From the NCBI RefSeq assembly GCF_000718025.1, contig NZ_JODS01000024.1, forward strand, positions 1-64,000: 64,000 bases of DNA, in the 5' to 3' direction. Position numbers and translations under genes: made by a program. Origin of the DNA: Kitasatospora purpeofusca. Lineage in GTDB: Bacteria; Actinomycetota; Actinomycetes; Streptomycetales; Streptomycetaceae. Below the pieces are notes generated by a model that did not search any database, was not told the DNA's origin, and was given only the letters and a program-made list of their open reading frames with translations. Below, one piece after another: positions 51,846-60,189 of this stretch (position 1 is its first letter; each line of letters begins with the position of its first letter).

Positions 51846-52817
51846 CTACGGCACCGACAGGGCGCTCGCCCGGTGTTCGGTGGGGGTGCTGCCGTAGGCG
51901 TCGCGGAACGCCCGGCTGAATGCGGTGGCGCTGGTGAAGCCCCAGCGGGCGGCGATCGCCTGGATCGGCAGACCGCGCAGCTCCGGGCGGGCGAGGTCGC
52001 CGCGGGCCCGTTCGAGCCGGGCCCGGCGGATGTGTGCCGCCACGCTCAGCGGCTGGTCGCGGTACAGGAGGTGGAGTGAACGCAGGGAGATGTGGTGGCG
52101 GTCGGCGAGCTGTTGCGGGGTCAGGTCCGGATCACCCAGGTTGTCCTCGATGAAGCGGTGGACCCGTTGCCGCATCAGCTGGGTTCGGGCCTCGGCCGGT
52201 GCCTCACCCGGGGTCCCCAACTGCTGGGCGATGCAGGCCCTGGCCAGGTCGAGGGTGATGTGTCCCATCCGGGGGAGTTCCCCGGGGCCGCAGTGGGAGC
52301 GCTGGTCCAACAGCGAGACCAGGAAACCGGCCAGGATCGCTCCGGTGCCCGCCCGGGCGGGGATCGGCCTGGCGAGCAGACCGTCCACCTTGTCGGGGCG
52401 GAACGGCAGGTCGGAGTGGGGGATGCGCAGCATCACCACGTCGACCCCGGCGCCGTCGCCGCCGGATTCGTTCTCCATCGGGCGCGAGGTGTCCGTCAGT
52501 ACCAGGTCACCCGAGACCAGGGACTCGTTGCCGAGCTGAGAGGTGCGGATGGCGCCGTGGGTGATCAGCGCGAGTTGGTACTGCTCGGGATCCCCCTTCC
52601 GGACGTGGGCGGCGCTGCGACGGGCCACCACGGGGGAGTAGGAGAACGTCGACAGCTGGACCGGGCCGAGCCGGAGGTCGGTGATCTCCGCCCGGAAGCC
52701 GGACGGACGCTCCGTGCGGATCGAGAGGGGCATCACGTCGGTCGACACCGCTTCGCGGAACCACTCGAACCGGTCCGCCCGCACCACGGCCGACGCCGAC
52801 GCGCTCAGCTCTCCCAC
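51846..52817 (-). CDS. AraC-family regulator with AraC_binding_2 domain
   Basis: 323 residues. The N-terminal sensor domain (ADRFEWFREAVSTDVMPLSIRT ... VQLSTFSYSPVVARRSAAHVRKGDPEQYQLALITHGAIRTSQLG) is typical of the AraC_binding_2 family. The C-terminal two-HTH domain reads LTPQQLADRHHISLRSLHLLYRD ... GLPIQAIAARWGFTSATAFSRAFRDAYGSTPTEHR. GTG 52817 is preferred because GGAGG lies five bases upstream; GTG 52829 overlaps that site. Targets unknown. Confidence 0.9.
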   Translation of the reverse strand: MGELSASASAVVRADRFEWFREAVSTDVMPLSIRTERPSGFRAEITDLRLGPVQLSTFSYSPVVARRSAAHVRKGDPEQYQLALITHGAIRTSQLGNESLVSGDLVLTDTSRPMENESGGDGAGVDVVMLRIPHSDLPFRPDKVDGLLARPIPARAGTGAILAGFLVSLLDQRSHCGPGELPRMGHITLDLARACIAQQLGTPGEAPAEARTQLMRQRVHRFIEDNLGDPDLTPQQLADRHHISLRSLHLLYRDQPLSVAAHIRRARLERARGDLARPELRGLPIQAIAARWGFTSATAFSRAFRDAYGSTPTEHRASALSVP

Positions 52818-52935
52818 AAGCACCTCCACTGCTCACCCCACGGCGGCCGGCCGGTTCGCACGGGGCGCGGCCGGTCATGACTTCCACCCATGATCGGCCA
52901 CGTCCCGTCCCGGCCGTCGGGCCAGGGTGTCGGGC

Positions 52936-54732
52936 TCAGGGCGTCGGGCTCAGGTCCAGGACGAGGACGGCGGCGGTGGTCGTGGTGGCGTCGAAGGCCC
53001 GGCAGGCGATCACCGCGTGGTTGACGCCGACGGCGGCCCGGACCAGGACCAGCCGCAGGTCCGGGCCGTCGGGGGTCGGGCGGAGGTCGGCGTCGGTCCA
53101 GATGGTTGTCGCGCTCACCTCGGTGGTGGTGTGCTTCTCGCCCTGCAGCGCGCCGGTGCGGCGGTGCAGGGGCGGCTCGCCGGTGTCCTCGGTGAGGGTG
53201 CCGTCGGTGGTCAGGGTCCAGCGGGCGGCGGCGAGCCGGTCGGCGATGTCGTCGACGAGCGCCCGGGGTGTGCCGAGCAGGGGTTCGGCGGACACCACGC
53301 GGGCGGTGCGGTAGGCGCCGGGCGGGACGGCGGCCGGGGCGGTGGAGGGCAGGCCGCTCACGGCGGTGGGCTCGGGCAGACCGGAGGGCCTGCTCGGGGG
53401 CGCGGGCGGGGAAGGCGTCGGGCAGGCGGTGGACGTCGGGTCGAGGGGGAGGACCGGCGGCACCGGGGAGGCGGTGGACGTCGGCGAGGTCGTCTTCGCG
53501 ACCGGGTCGGCCGTGGTGCCCCACGGTGCCAGGCCGACGGCCAGGACCAGCGCCGGTACCAGGGCGGCCGTCGCGTAGGGCCCGGGCGACAGGGTGCCGC
53601 CGGGGTGGCCGTGCGGTGCCCAGAACCGGGGCCGGAGCGGTGCCAGCAGCGGCCACACCGCGAGCACGGCCAGCACGGCCCACCACTCGGGGCCGCCGGT
53701 GACCTGGTGGTCCGCGAGCGACAGTGCCCGTCCGGCGGCCCGCCCCCAGGGCACGTCCAGCAGCCGGTAGGCGACGGTCGCGCCCGCGGTCGTCAGCAGC
53801 AGGTCGGCGAGGAGTGCCAAGGGCAGCAGCGACACGAGCATCAGCTGCGCCGACGGGCTCCCGGACCGGTGCGCGAACCAGCGCCGGAGCCGCGCGGGCG
53901 GGTGGTGCAGCGCGGCCAGCCGGCCGGTGTCGGCCTCGTCCGTGGCGTCCAGCACGCGAAGCACCTCCGCGCCGCCCCGTGCGGCCGCGGCGTGCCGGTC
54001 GGCCGCGAGTTCGGCGCTCCACAGCGCGCCGACCGGCAGCAGCAGTACTTCGGGGACCCGCAGCACCACCAGCACGACCTGGGCGAACATCAGGTGCGCC
54101 GACGGTTCGCCCGACACCAGCAGCAGGACCGCCGGCAGCAGCCCGCACAGCGCGAAGACGTAGGGCCAGCTCCGCAGCAGGGCCACGAACGGGCTGCCGA
54201 GCCCGGCGACGTGCTGCTCCCCGTTGCGGTGGTGGCCGAGTTCGTGGAGCAGCAGGGTCTCGGCGGCCGCCCGGTCGCGGCGCCAGAGCACGGTGAGCGG
54301 GACGAAGGCGGCGATCCGGGTCGCGCGCGGTCCGGCGGGGTACACGCGGGCGGTCAGCTCGGAGCGGGTCGGGCTGACGCGCAGCTCGACGCCGGGCGCC
54401 CGCTCGGCAAGGAACCGCTGGATCTCGGCGAAGGGCTCCCCGGGGAGGGGCCGCCGCAGGCCGTGGCGCCACTCGGTGAACCGGCACCGCAGCCGCGGCA
54501 GCGGCAGGGCGAGGATCCCGGCGAGCAGGAACGCGGTGGGGGCGAGCTGGGCGACGGACAGCGCCAGCAGCGCGCGGAAGCCGCCGGTGCCGGCGACCTG
54601 CTCGGGGTAGGCGCCCAGGCCGAGGAGGTCCTTGACCTGGGCGGTCCACCAGGTGACGGTTCCCGGCAGCTGGGACAGGTAGAGGCCGACCAGCAGCCAC
54701 AGCCAGGGCGGTGGCCCGGGCGGACGTCTCAC
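52936..54732 (-). CDS. Membrane zinc metallopeptidase (M56/M48-like)
   Basis: 598 residues. N-terminal membrane helices lead to a cytoplasmic HELGHH zinc motif in AAETLLLHELGHHRNGEQHVAG (near residue 162) and a third-ligand candidate ALWSAELAADRHAA. Several more helices follow, then a Pro/Thr-rich linker and a C-terminal soluble beta domain of about 170 residues (ARVVSAEPLLGTPRALVDDIADRLAAARW ...). The arrangement resembles BlaR1/M56 sensor proteases, but the C-terminal domain shows no penicillin-binding motif. The GTG overlaps the stop of the preceding gene (GTGA). Last gene of a three-gene operon. Confidence 0.82.
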   Translation of the reverse strand: MRRPPGPPPWLWLLVGLYLSQLPGTVTWWTAQVKDLLGLGAYPEQVAGTGGFRALLALSVAQLAPTAFLLAGILALPLPRLRCRFTEWRHGLRRPLPGEPFAEIQRFLAERAPGVELRVSPTRSELTARVYPAGPRATRIAAFVPLTVLWRRDRAAAETLLLHELGHHRNGEQHVAGLGSPFVALLRSWPYVFALCGLLPAVLLLVSGEPSAHLMFAQVVLVVLRVPEVLLLPVGALWSAELAADRHAAAARGGAEVLRVLDATDEADTGRLAALHHPPARLRRWFAHRSGSPSAQLMLVSLLPLALLADLLLTTAGATVAYRLLDVPWGRAAGRALSLADHQVTGGPEWWAVLAVLAVWPLLAPLRPRFWAPHGHPGGTLSPGPYATAALVPALVLAVGLAPWGTTADPVAKTTSPTSTASPVPPVLPLDPTSTACPTPSPPAPPSRPSGLPEPTAVSGLPSTAPAAVPPGAYRTARVVSAEPLLGTPRALVDDIADRLAAARWTLTTDGTLTEDTGEPPLHRRTGALQGEKHTTTEVSATTIWTDADLRPTPDGPDLRLVLVRAAVGVNHAVIACRAFDATTTTAAVLVLDLSPTP

Positions 54733-55418
54733 GGGGTGTCCCCGGGGCCGTCGGGGCCGTCGGGGTCGGTGCCGTCCGTGGCCGGTCCCGGGGCGGCTGG
54801 CGGGTCGGCGGCCCGGACCTGGACCCGGACGCGGCGTCGGCGGCCGAACAGCCGACCGCCGGTCCGGACCGTGGGCTCCGGGGGCTCGGCGGCGACCAGC
54901 CGGTCGAGAAAGGCCGCGGCCCCGCTCCTTTCCGGGCTGTTGAGGAGTCCGGCCAGCAGCTCGCAGGCCAGCCGGTCGGCGTCCGGCGGCGGCACCCCCC
55001 GGGACCGGAGCCGGTCGGCGAGCTGCTCGGCGGCGTGCACGGCCGCAACGGTCGGCTCCCCCGGCCCGGTACCGGAGCCGGGAGAGGTGCCGGGGTCGCG
55101 CGGGGCATCGGGGTCGGACCGCCGCCGCAGGCTGATCAGCAGGGCCGTGGCCGACACCAGGTTCCCGAGCTGCGCGCTGCCCAGCGCGTCCCCGACCTCG
55201 CGGGCCGCGTAGGCCAGCGCGTCCAGCAACTGCGGCAGGACGGTGACCAGCCCGCCGCCGATGCCGCCCGGGGTGTGGCCGGCCCGGCGGTAGAGGTCCC
55301 GGCGGGCCCGGCCCCCGGCCGCGTAGGCGAGGGTGATCGCCGGGGCGAGGTCCCGCTCGTCCGGGGCGGCGATCGCCGCGACGCGCGTCCCCCAGGCGGC
55401 CAGCGCGGTCCCGTCCAC
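54729..55418 (-). CDS. Hypothetical protein of metallopeptidase operon
   Basis: 229 residues, soluble, mainly helical (LAAWGTRVAAIAAPDERDLAPAITLAYAAGGRARRDLYRRAG; GLVTVLPQLLDALAYAAREVGDALGSAQLGNLVSATALLISL). It has a Gly/Ser/Pro linker and an Arg/Pro-rich tail. The GTG directly abuts the stop of the lipoprotein gene, and its stop overlaps the peptidase start, so translation of all three is coupled. No known family. It may be the cytoplasmic partner of the protease. Confidence 0.72.
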   Translation of the reverse strand: MDGTALAAWGTRVAAIAAPDERDLAPAITLAYAAGGRARRDLYRRAGHTPGGIGGGLVTVLPQLLDALAYAAREVGDALGSAQLGNLVSATALLISLRRRSDPDAPRDPGTSPGSGTGPGEPTVAAVHAAEQLADRLRSRGVPPPDADRLACELLAGLLNSPERSGAAAFLDRLVAAEPPEPTVRTGGRLFGRRRRVRVQVRAADPPAAPGPATDGTDPDGPDGPGDTP

Positions 55419-56393
55419 TCAGCGGCTCCCGCTGAACTCGAACGCGAACTCGACCAGGCCGTCGTCGGAGGCGCCCTTGGCGGTCAGCGAGGTGCCGGCG
55501 GCGGTGAGCTGCCCGGAGAGGCCGGCGCCGACGGCGACCGAGTGCGGCATGCCGCCCGGGAGGGTGCCCAGCTCGGGGCGGCACGGTACGAGCAGGGTGG
55601 CCCAGTTGACCAGGTTGAGCGCGGCGGCCTCGCGCGCGTGGGTGTCGGTGAGCTGCCCGCGCAGGGTGCCGTCGTCCCAGGACAGCTGCCAGTAGGTCAG
55701 CAGGAGCTGTCCCGCGCCGGCCGCGACGGCGGCGGACGTGCCCAGCGTGAACGCCCCCGTCTGCGTCGGCTGCCCGACGGACAGGAGCAGGGCGAAGGGG
55801 TTGTTCTCGCGCAGGCCGCCGGCCTCCCTGGGGCGCGCGACGGTCAGCGTGGTGGGCATCGAGTAGGTCTGCGAGCCGGCCGGCCGCCGGGCGCCGTTGA
55901 GCGAGCAGTAGTCGTACAGCTGGACTGTGACCTGGGCGGTGCCCCGGTACAGGCCGCCCCACAGCGAGGCCGCGCCGCCCGCCGGAGGTGCGGTGGTGAG
56001 GGCCCTGGTGGGGACGGGGGTGCTCGGCCGGGGGGTGGAGGTGGGGGTGGCGACGGGCGGGGCGGTGCTCGGCCGGGACGGTGGTCTGCTGGTCGTGCGG
56101 ACGGGGCTCGGAGCGGCCGTCGCGGTGGCGGTCGGGGTGGGGTCGGCCGACCTGGTCGGGGCCGCCGGGGGAGGGGTCGGGACCGAGGTGGCGACCGAGG
56201 GCGGGGGCGTCGGGTCGGTCGTCGGAACGCTCGGTGGGGTGTCGGCCACCGACGGTCCGGCCGAGGTGGTGGCGAGGGTGTCGGCGACCGGGCTCCCCTT
56301 GCCGTCACCGCAGCCGGAGACAAGGGCCAGGGCCAGTCCGGTGGACGTGGCGGCGAGGGCGGCGCGCTCGCGGATGTTGCGGGCACGGATCAT
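55419..56393 (-). CDS. Secreted lipoprotein of metallopeptidase operon
   Basis: 324 residues. The signal peptide ends in lipobox ALVSGC (Cys near residue 27). A Thr/Pro/Ala linker of about 100 residues is presumably extended through the cell wall. The C-terminal domain has SLWGGLYRGTAQVTVQLYDYCSLNG, TYSMPTTLTVARP, NPFALLLSVGQPTQTGAFTLGTS and LVEFAFEFSGSR and appears beta-sandwich-like. ATG 56393 follows GGGG at eight bases. The second and third genes of the operon follow without gaps. It may be the ligand or substrate sensor for the peptidase; this is inference from organisation. Confidence 0.8.
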   Translation of the reverse strand: MIRARNIRERAALAATSTGLALALVSGCGDGKGSPVADTLATTSAGPSVADTPPSVPTTDPTPPPSVATSVPTPPPAAPTRSADPTPTATATAAPSPVRTTSRPPSRPSTAPPVATPTSTPRPSTPVPTRALTTAPPAGGAASLWGGLYRGTAQVTVQLYDYCSLNGARRPAGSQTYSMPTTLTVARPREAGGLRENNPFALLLSVGQPTQTGAFTLGTSAAVAAGAGQLLLTYWQLSWDDGTLRGQLTDTHAREAAALNLVNWATLLVPCRPELGTLPGGMPHSVAVGAGLSGQLTAAGTSLTAKGASDDGLVEFAFEFSGSR

Positions 56394-56835
56394 CACGGCG
56401 ACCCCCAGTGGCATCAACTGCCTTGACAGCAAGGGAGGTTAGACCTGCTCGGCGCCTCCGGAAGCCCGTTCGGGCGGCGTTCGGCGAACCGTGACCAATC
56501 CGATTCGGTGGCGTGCGCGAGCACGTCAAGCATGGTCGGCGCGCGCCCGACCGCACGACCGCCGGTCGCTCCGGCGCACGCCCCCGCGCACCGCCCGGCG
56601 GAGACCGGGTCCCGCCGACGCCCCGGGGTGCGGAACCGCCGGGCCGTCCCGCACGTCGTACGCAGGGGTGATCGGCCGAGGGGACGGGCCGCCCGGCACG
56701 TTAGGCTGCCCTCTCGGGGAGCGGCCTGGTGCCGCCATTCGGACGACTGTCGAGACCGGCGCGCGAGCCGCGGGGACCTGAACGGGACCCGGGCGGGCCT
56801 GCCGCGGGTCTCGTCCTGCCACGGAGGTACTGGCC
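56394..56835. other. 442-bp divergent promoter region
   Basis: No coding frame is supported. TTAGGCT near 56700-56706 is a good -10 for DedA, giving a leader of about 120 bases. For the minus-strand lipoprotein operon, the AT-richer segment 56405-56445 is the likely promoter. No strong palindrome was found. Confidence 0.5.
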
Positions 56836-57513
56836 TTGCTGCACATCGACGCCTGGATCGAAGGCGTACCACCGGGCGCGGTGTACGCCCTCGTTGCGCT
56901 GATCATCGGACTGGAGTCGCTGGGCATCCCGCTCCCCGGGGAGATCGCCCTGGTCTCCGCCTCCCTGCTGGCCTCGCGCGGCGTGGTCAGCCCGGTCTGG
57001 GTGGCGGTCTGCGCGATCGCCGGCGCGATCATCGGCGACTCGATCGGCTACTCGATCGGCCGCAAGGGCGGCAAGCCGCTGTTCGAGAAGCTCGGCCGCA
57101 AGTTCCCCAAGCACTTCGGACCCGGCCACCTGGCCAGCGCCGAGCGCTCCTTCCAGAAGTGGGGCATGTGGGCGGTCTTCTTCGGCCGCTTCATCGCCCT
57201 GCTGCGCATCTTCGCCGGCCCGCTGGCGGGCGCCCTGAAGATGCCGTACTGGAAGTTCCTGATCGCCAACGTCCTCGGCGGCGTGGTCTGGGCCGGCGGT
57301 ACGACGTGGCTGGTCTACCAGGTCGGCAAGGTCGCCGAGCAGTGGCTGTCGAAGTTCTCCTGGATCGGCCTGCTCCTCGCCGTCGCCATCGGGGCGTTCT
57401 CGGCCTGGTTCATGAAGCGCCGCGCCGCGAAGGCCGCGCACGCCCTCGAGGCCGAGGACGCGGCGAAGGGCGTGGACGCGGCCCCGACGGTCACCGCGCC
57501 CGCCGCCGACTGA
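56836..57513 (+). CDS. DedA/SNARE-associated family membrane protein
   Basis: 225 residues, DedA family (recently linked to phospholipid flipping). It has the membrane-reentrant ESLGIPLPGEIALVSASLLAS motif, GAIIGDSIGYSIGRKGGKPLFEKLGRKF and FFGRFIALLRIFAGPLAGALKMPYWKFLIANVLGGVVWAGGTTWLVYQVG, with the conserved R-x-x-P/G region. The start is TTG 56836 with GGAGG nine bases upstream. It is followed by a 14-bp perfect hairpin, so monocistronic. Confidence 0.92.
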   Translation: MLHIDAWIEGVPPGAVYALVALIIGLESLGIPLPGEIALVSASLLASRGVVSPVWVAVCAIAGAIIGDSIGYSIGRKGGKPLFEKLGRKFPKHFGPGHLASAERSFQKWGMWAVFFGRFIALLRIFAGPLAGALKMPYWKFLIANVLGGVVWAGGTTWLVYQVGKVAEQWLSKFSWIGLLLAVAIGAFSAWFMKRRAAKAAHALEAEDAAKGVDAAPTVTAPAAD

Positions 57514-57547
57514 CGGCCCCGGTTCCGTCCGGAACCGACCCGCGCGA

Positions 57548-57581
57548 GCCGCTGCCCGGAGCACCCGCTCCGGGCAGCGGC
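57548..57581. terminator. 14-bp perfect hairpin terminator after DedA
   Basis: GCCGCTGCCCGGAG-CACCCG-CTCCGGGCAGCGGC, 35 bases after the stop. Confidence 0.8.
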
Positions 57582-57687
57582 GTCCGCGGCGGCACCGGAC
57601 CGCACGACCACTTCACAGCACGTTCGACACCCGAACGGCACCCGAACAGCACGCGAAGAGACACGCGAACAGAGAAGTAGGAGCACC

Positions 57688-58587
57688 ATGCGGATCGGAC
57701 TCCTGGGCACCGGCACCTGGGCGGAGCGGGTGCACGCGCCCGCCCTCGCGGAGCACCCCGGCGTCGAGTTCGCGGGCGTCTGGGGCCGTCGCCCCGAGGC
57801 GGCCGCCGCGCTCGGCGAGAAGTACGGCGTCCCCGGCCACGCCGACCTCGACCGGCTGCTCGCCGAGGTCGACGCCGTCTCGATCGCCCTGCCACCGACC
57901 GTGCAGGCGGACCTCGCGGTGCGTGCCGCCGAGGCCGGCTGCCACCTGCTGCTCGACAAGCCCGTCGCGCTCACCGTCCCCGACGCCCGCCGGGTGGCCG
58001 AGGCGGCCGAGGCGCACCGGGTGGCCTCCGTGGTGTTCTTCACCGTCCGCTTCGGCGGCGAGCAGCTGCCGTGGATCGAGGAGCAGGCCGCCGTCGGCGG
58101 CTGGTTCACCGGCCGCTCGGACTGGCTCGGTTCGGTCTTCGCCCCCGACTCCACCAGCCCGTACGCGGACTCGCAGTGGCGCAAGGACAAGGGCGCGCTC
58201 TGGGACGTCGGCCCGCACGCGCTCTCGGTGCTGCTGCCCGTGCTCGGCGACGCGACCGCCGTCACCGCCGTGCCCGGCCCGCTGGACACCGTGCACCTGG
58301 TGCTGCGCCACGTCGGCGGCGCCTCCAGCACCCTCGCGCTGAGCCTGACCGCGCCGTTCGCCGGCGGCGGCACCGCGATGGAGCTGCGCGGCGAGGCCGG
58401 CACCGTCCGGCTGCCGGAGCGCGGGGAGGGCCCGCACGCGGCGTTCCACCGCGCGTTGGATGCGCTCGCGACCGCCGCCCGCACCGGCGAGGCCCACCCC
58501 TGCTCGGCCGCGTTCGGCCTGCGCACCGTGGAGATCCTCGCCGCCGCGGAGCGTTCGCTCGCGGCGGGCACCACCGTCGAGGTCTGA
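57688..58587 (+). CDS. Gfo/Idh/MocA family oxidoreductase
   Basis: 299 residues. The N-terminal NAD(P)-binding Rossmann domain has GLLGTGTWAERVHAPAL. The family EKP motif appears as LLLDKPVALTVPDA (Asp replaces Glu). The C-terminal dimerisation/catalytic domain includes WRKDKGALWDVGPHALSVLL, where D-x-G-x-H supplies the catalytic His. It oxidises or reduces a sugar or related polyol; substrate unknown. ATG 57688 follows TAGGAG. Imperfect CACGCGAACAG-type repeats lie in the leader (57620-57675). Confidence 0.9.
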   Translation: MRIGLLGTGTWAERVHAPALAEHPGVEFAGVWGRRPEAAAALGEKYGVPGHADLDRLLAEVDAVSIALPPTVQADLAVRAAEAGCHLLLDKPVALTVPDARRVAEAAEAHRVASVVFFTVRFGGEQLPWIEEQAAVGGWFTGRSDWLGSVFAPDSTSPYADSQWRKDKGALWDVGPHALSVLLPVLGDATAVTAVPGPLDTVHLVLRHVGGASSTLALSLTAPFAGGGTAMELRGEAGTVRLPERGEGPHAAFHRALDALATAARTGEAHPCSAAFGLRTVEILAAAERSLAAGTTVEV

Positions 58588-58639
58588 GGCGGCGGCCGAG
58601 GCGCCGCCCGGCGCCTCGGCCGCTCAGCACCCCGACCGC

Positions 58640-59176
58640 TCAGCCGCCCAGCAGCTGGTCCGCGAACGCGCGCACCCGCTCCGCCGTGATGCCCTCGCGC
58701 TGCTCCACCGCCAGCGGGTGGTCGGTCGGCTCCAGCTCGATCAGCGGGCGCAGATCGACGGCGCGGGTGATCACATGCGTCTTGAGCAGCAGCGTGGACT
58801 GCGGGTAGACCGGCAGCTCGGTGACCAGCCAGCCGAAGTACGGGGGCTCCTGCTCCCGGGCCGGGTCCTCCCACAGGTCGTGGGCCCGGGCGAAGTTCGG
58901 TTCGCTCAGCGACACCCAGACGCCCCAGGAGAAGGTCTCGCCGGTGTCCCGCACCGGGATCTCGATCAGACCGTGGACGTAGAACTCCCGGCCCTTGATC
59001 ACGCACTGGTCGGAGGTGAGCTCACTGTCCCTGCGCCGGGCGTAGCGCGGCTTCCAGCCCGTCGGGGCCGGTGAGCCGTAGGAGAGCGGCGGGCCGTCGT
59101 GCCGTTCGGCGCAGCAGGCGCAGGTGTGACCGTCGGCGGTGGCGTCATGGTGGGCGGGGGTGTGCGCGGGGGACAT
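58640..59176 (-). CDS. DUF2199 family protein
   Basis: 178 residues. An N-terminal zinc-binding Cys cluster (HTCACCAERHDG) and the DUF2199 core (SELTSDQCVIKGREFYVHGLIEIPVRDTGETFSWGVWVSLSEPNFARAHDLWEDP ... PYFGWLVTELPVYPQSTLLLKTHV) are clear. Function unknown. TATGCT lies seven bases before ATG 59176, so it is probably leaderless. Divergent from the AraC gene. Confidence 0.87.
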   Translation of the reverse strand: MSPAHTPAHHDATADGHTCACCAERHDGPPLSYGSPAPTGWKPRYARRRDSELTSDQCVIKGREFYVHGLIEIPVRDTGETFSWGVWVSLSEPNFARAHDLWEDPAREQEPPYFGWLVTELPVYPQSTLLLKTHVITRAVDLRPLIELEPTDHPLAVEQREGITAERVRAFADQLLGG

Positions 59177-59237
59177 GGCGCAGAGCATAAACGACCTGGT
59201 CGGAGCGGTTGTCGTCGCCCTGTGCGAGGGTGGAGGG

Positions 59238-59657
59238 GTGACCCTGGAGGACCTCGTCCGGCTGCGCCGGGCCCGCGACGCGATGGACCGCGACTACGCG
59301 CTGCCGTTGGACGTGCCGGCGCTGGCGCGGGTGGCGCTGATGTCGCCGGGCCACTTCTCGCGCAGCTTCCGGGCCGCCTTCGGGGAGACCCCGTACAGCT
59401 ATCTCATGACCCGGCGGATCGAGCGCGCCAAGGCGCTGCTGCGGCGCGGGGACCTCTCGGTGACGGAGGTGTGCTTCGCGGTGGGCTGCACCTCGCTGGG
59501 GTCGTTCAGTTCGCGCTTCACCGAGCTGGTCGGGGAGAGCCCCAGCGCCTACCGGGCCCGGGGCCACGAGGACGGCGCCGCGATCCCGGCCTGCTACGCG
59601 AAGCTGTACACCAGACCGGTCAGGAACGGAGAAGCGCATCGTCCGCCCCGCCCGTAG
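59238..59657 (+). CDS. Short AraC-family regulator
   Basis: 139 residues, essentially only the AraC DNA-binding domain: LPLDVPALARVALMSPGHFSRSFRAAFGETPYSYLMTRRIERAKALLRRGDLSVTEVCFAVGCTSLGSFSSRFTELVGESPSAYRAR, both helix-turn-helices intact, no sensor domain. GTG 59238 is chosen; ATG 59175 would add 21 residues but its CATG is shared with the divergent gene's start. It sits ten bases before the VOC gene, which it probably regulates. Confidence 0.87.
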   Translation: MTLEDLVRLRRARDAMDRDYALPLDVPALARVALMSPGHFSRSFRAAFGETPYSYLMTRRIERAKALLRRGDLSVTEVCFAVGCTSLGSFSSRFTELVGESPSAYRARGHEDGAAIPACYAKLYTRPVRNGEAHRPPRP

Positions 59658-59667
59658 CGTGAGGCGC

Positions 59668-60084
59668 ATGGACATCAAGCTTTCACAGTGCTTCATCGCC
59701 GTCGACGACCACGACAAGGCGCTCGCCTTCTACCGCGACGTCCTCGGCCTCGAGGTGCGCAACGACGTCGGGTTCGAGAACATGCGCTGGGTGACGGTCG
59801 GCGCGCCCTCGCAGCCCGAGGTGGACATCGTGCTCGAACCGCCGCTGGCGGACCCGAACGCCTCGGCCGCCGACCGGCAGGCCATGGCGGAGCTGCTGGC
59901 CAAGGGGCTGCTGCGGGCGGTCATCTTCGCCACCGAGGACTGCGACGCGACCTTCGAGCGGATCCGTGCGGCGGGCGGCGAGGTGCTCCAGGAGCCGATC
60001 GACCAGCCGTACGGCGTGCGGGACTGCGCGTTCCGCGACCCGGCCGGGAACATGCTGCGGTTCACCCAGCGCAAGTCGAAGTAG
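59668..60084 (+). CDS. VOC/glyoxalase-family protein
   Basis: 138 residues, vicinal oxygen chelate fold: LSQCFIAVDDHDKALAFYRDVLGLEVRNDVGFENMRWVTVGAP, then VIFATEDCDATFERIRAAGGEVLQEPIDQPYGVRDCAFRDPAGNMLRFTQ. It is similar to the small resistance/glyoxalase-like proteins linked to AraC regulators in actinobacteria; substrate unknown. ATG 59668 is seven bases after TAGCGT, which overlaps the AraC stop TAG, so an internal leaderless promoter is possible besides read-through. Ended by a 15-bp hairpin. Confidence 0.87.
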   Translation: MDIKLSQCFIAVDDHDKALAFYRDVLGLEVRNDVGFENMRWVTVGAPSQPEVDIVLEPPLADPNASAADRQAMAELLAKGLLRAVIFATEDCDATFERIRAAGGEVLQEPIDQPYGVRDCAFRDPAGNMLRFTQRKSK

Positions 60085-60088
60085 GGTG

Positions 60089-60121
60089 CGGCCCCGTTCG
60101 CCCGGCGGGCGAACGGGGCCG
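60089..60121. terminator. 15-bp perfect hairpin terminator
   Basis: CGGCCCCGTTCGCCC-GGC-GGGCGAACGGGGCCG begins four bases after the VOC stop. Its symmetry would also serve the convergent gene ending at 60190. Confidence 0.8.
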
Positions 60122-60189
60122 TGGCGTCGCTGCGCGGCGGCGGTGGTGCCTCGTTCGGCGTGCGCCTCTTACGGCGGCGCGCCCGTGGG

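Noticed and set aside
59139..59177. Upstream ATG starts for the AraC gene sharing CATG with the divergent DUF2199 start
   Set aside because: Using 59175 would overlap both start codons head to head. The homology-like core begins after GTG 59238, which has purine-rich sequence before it.
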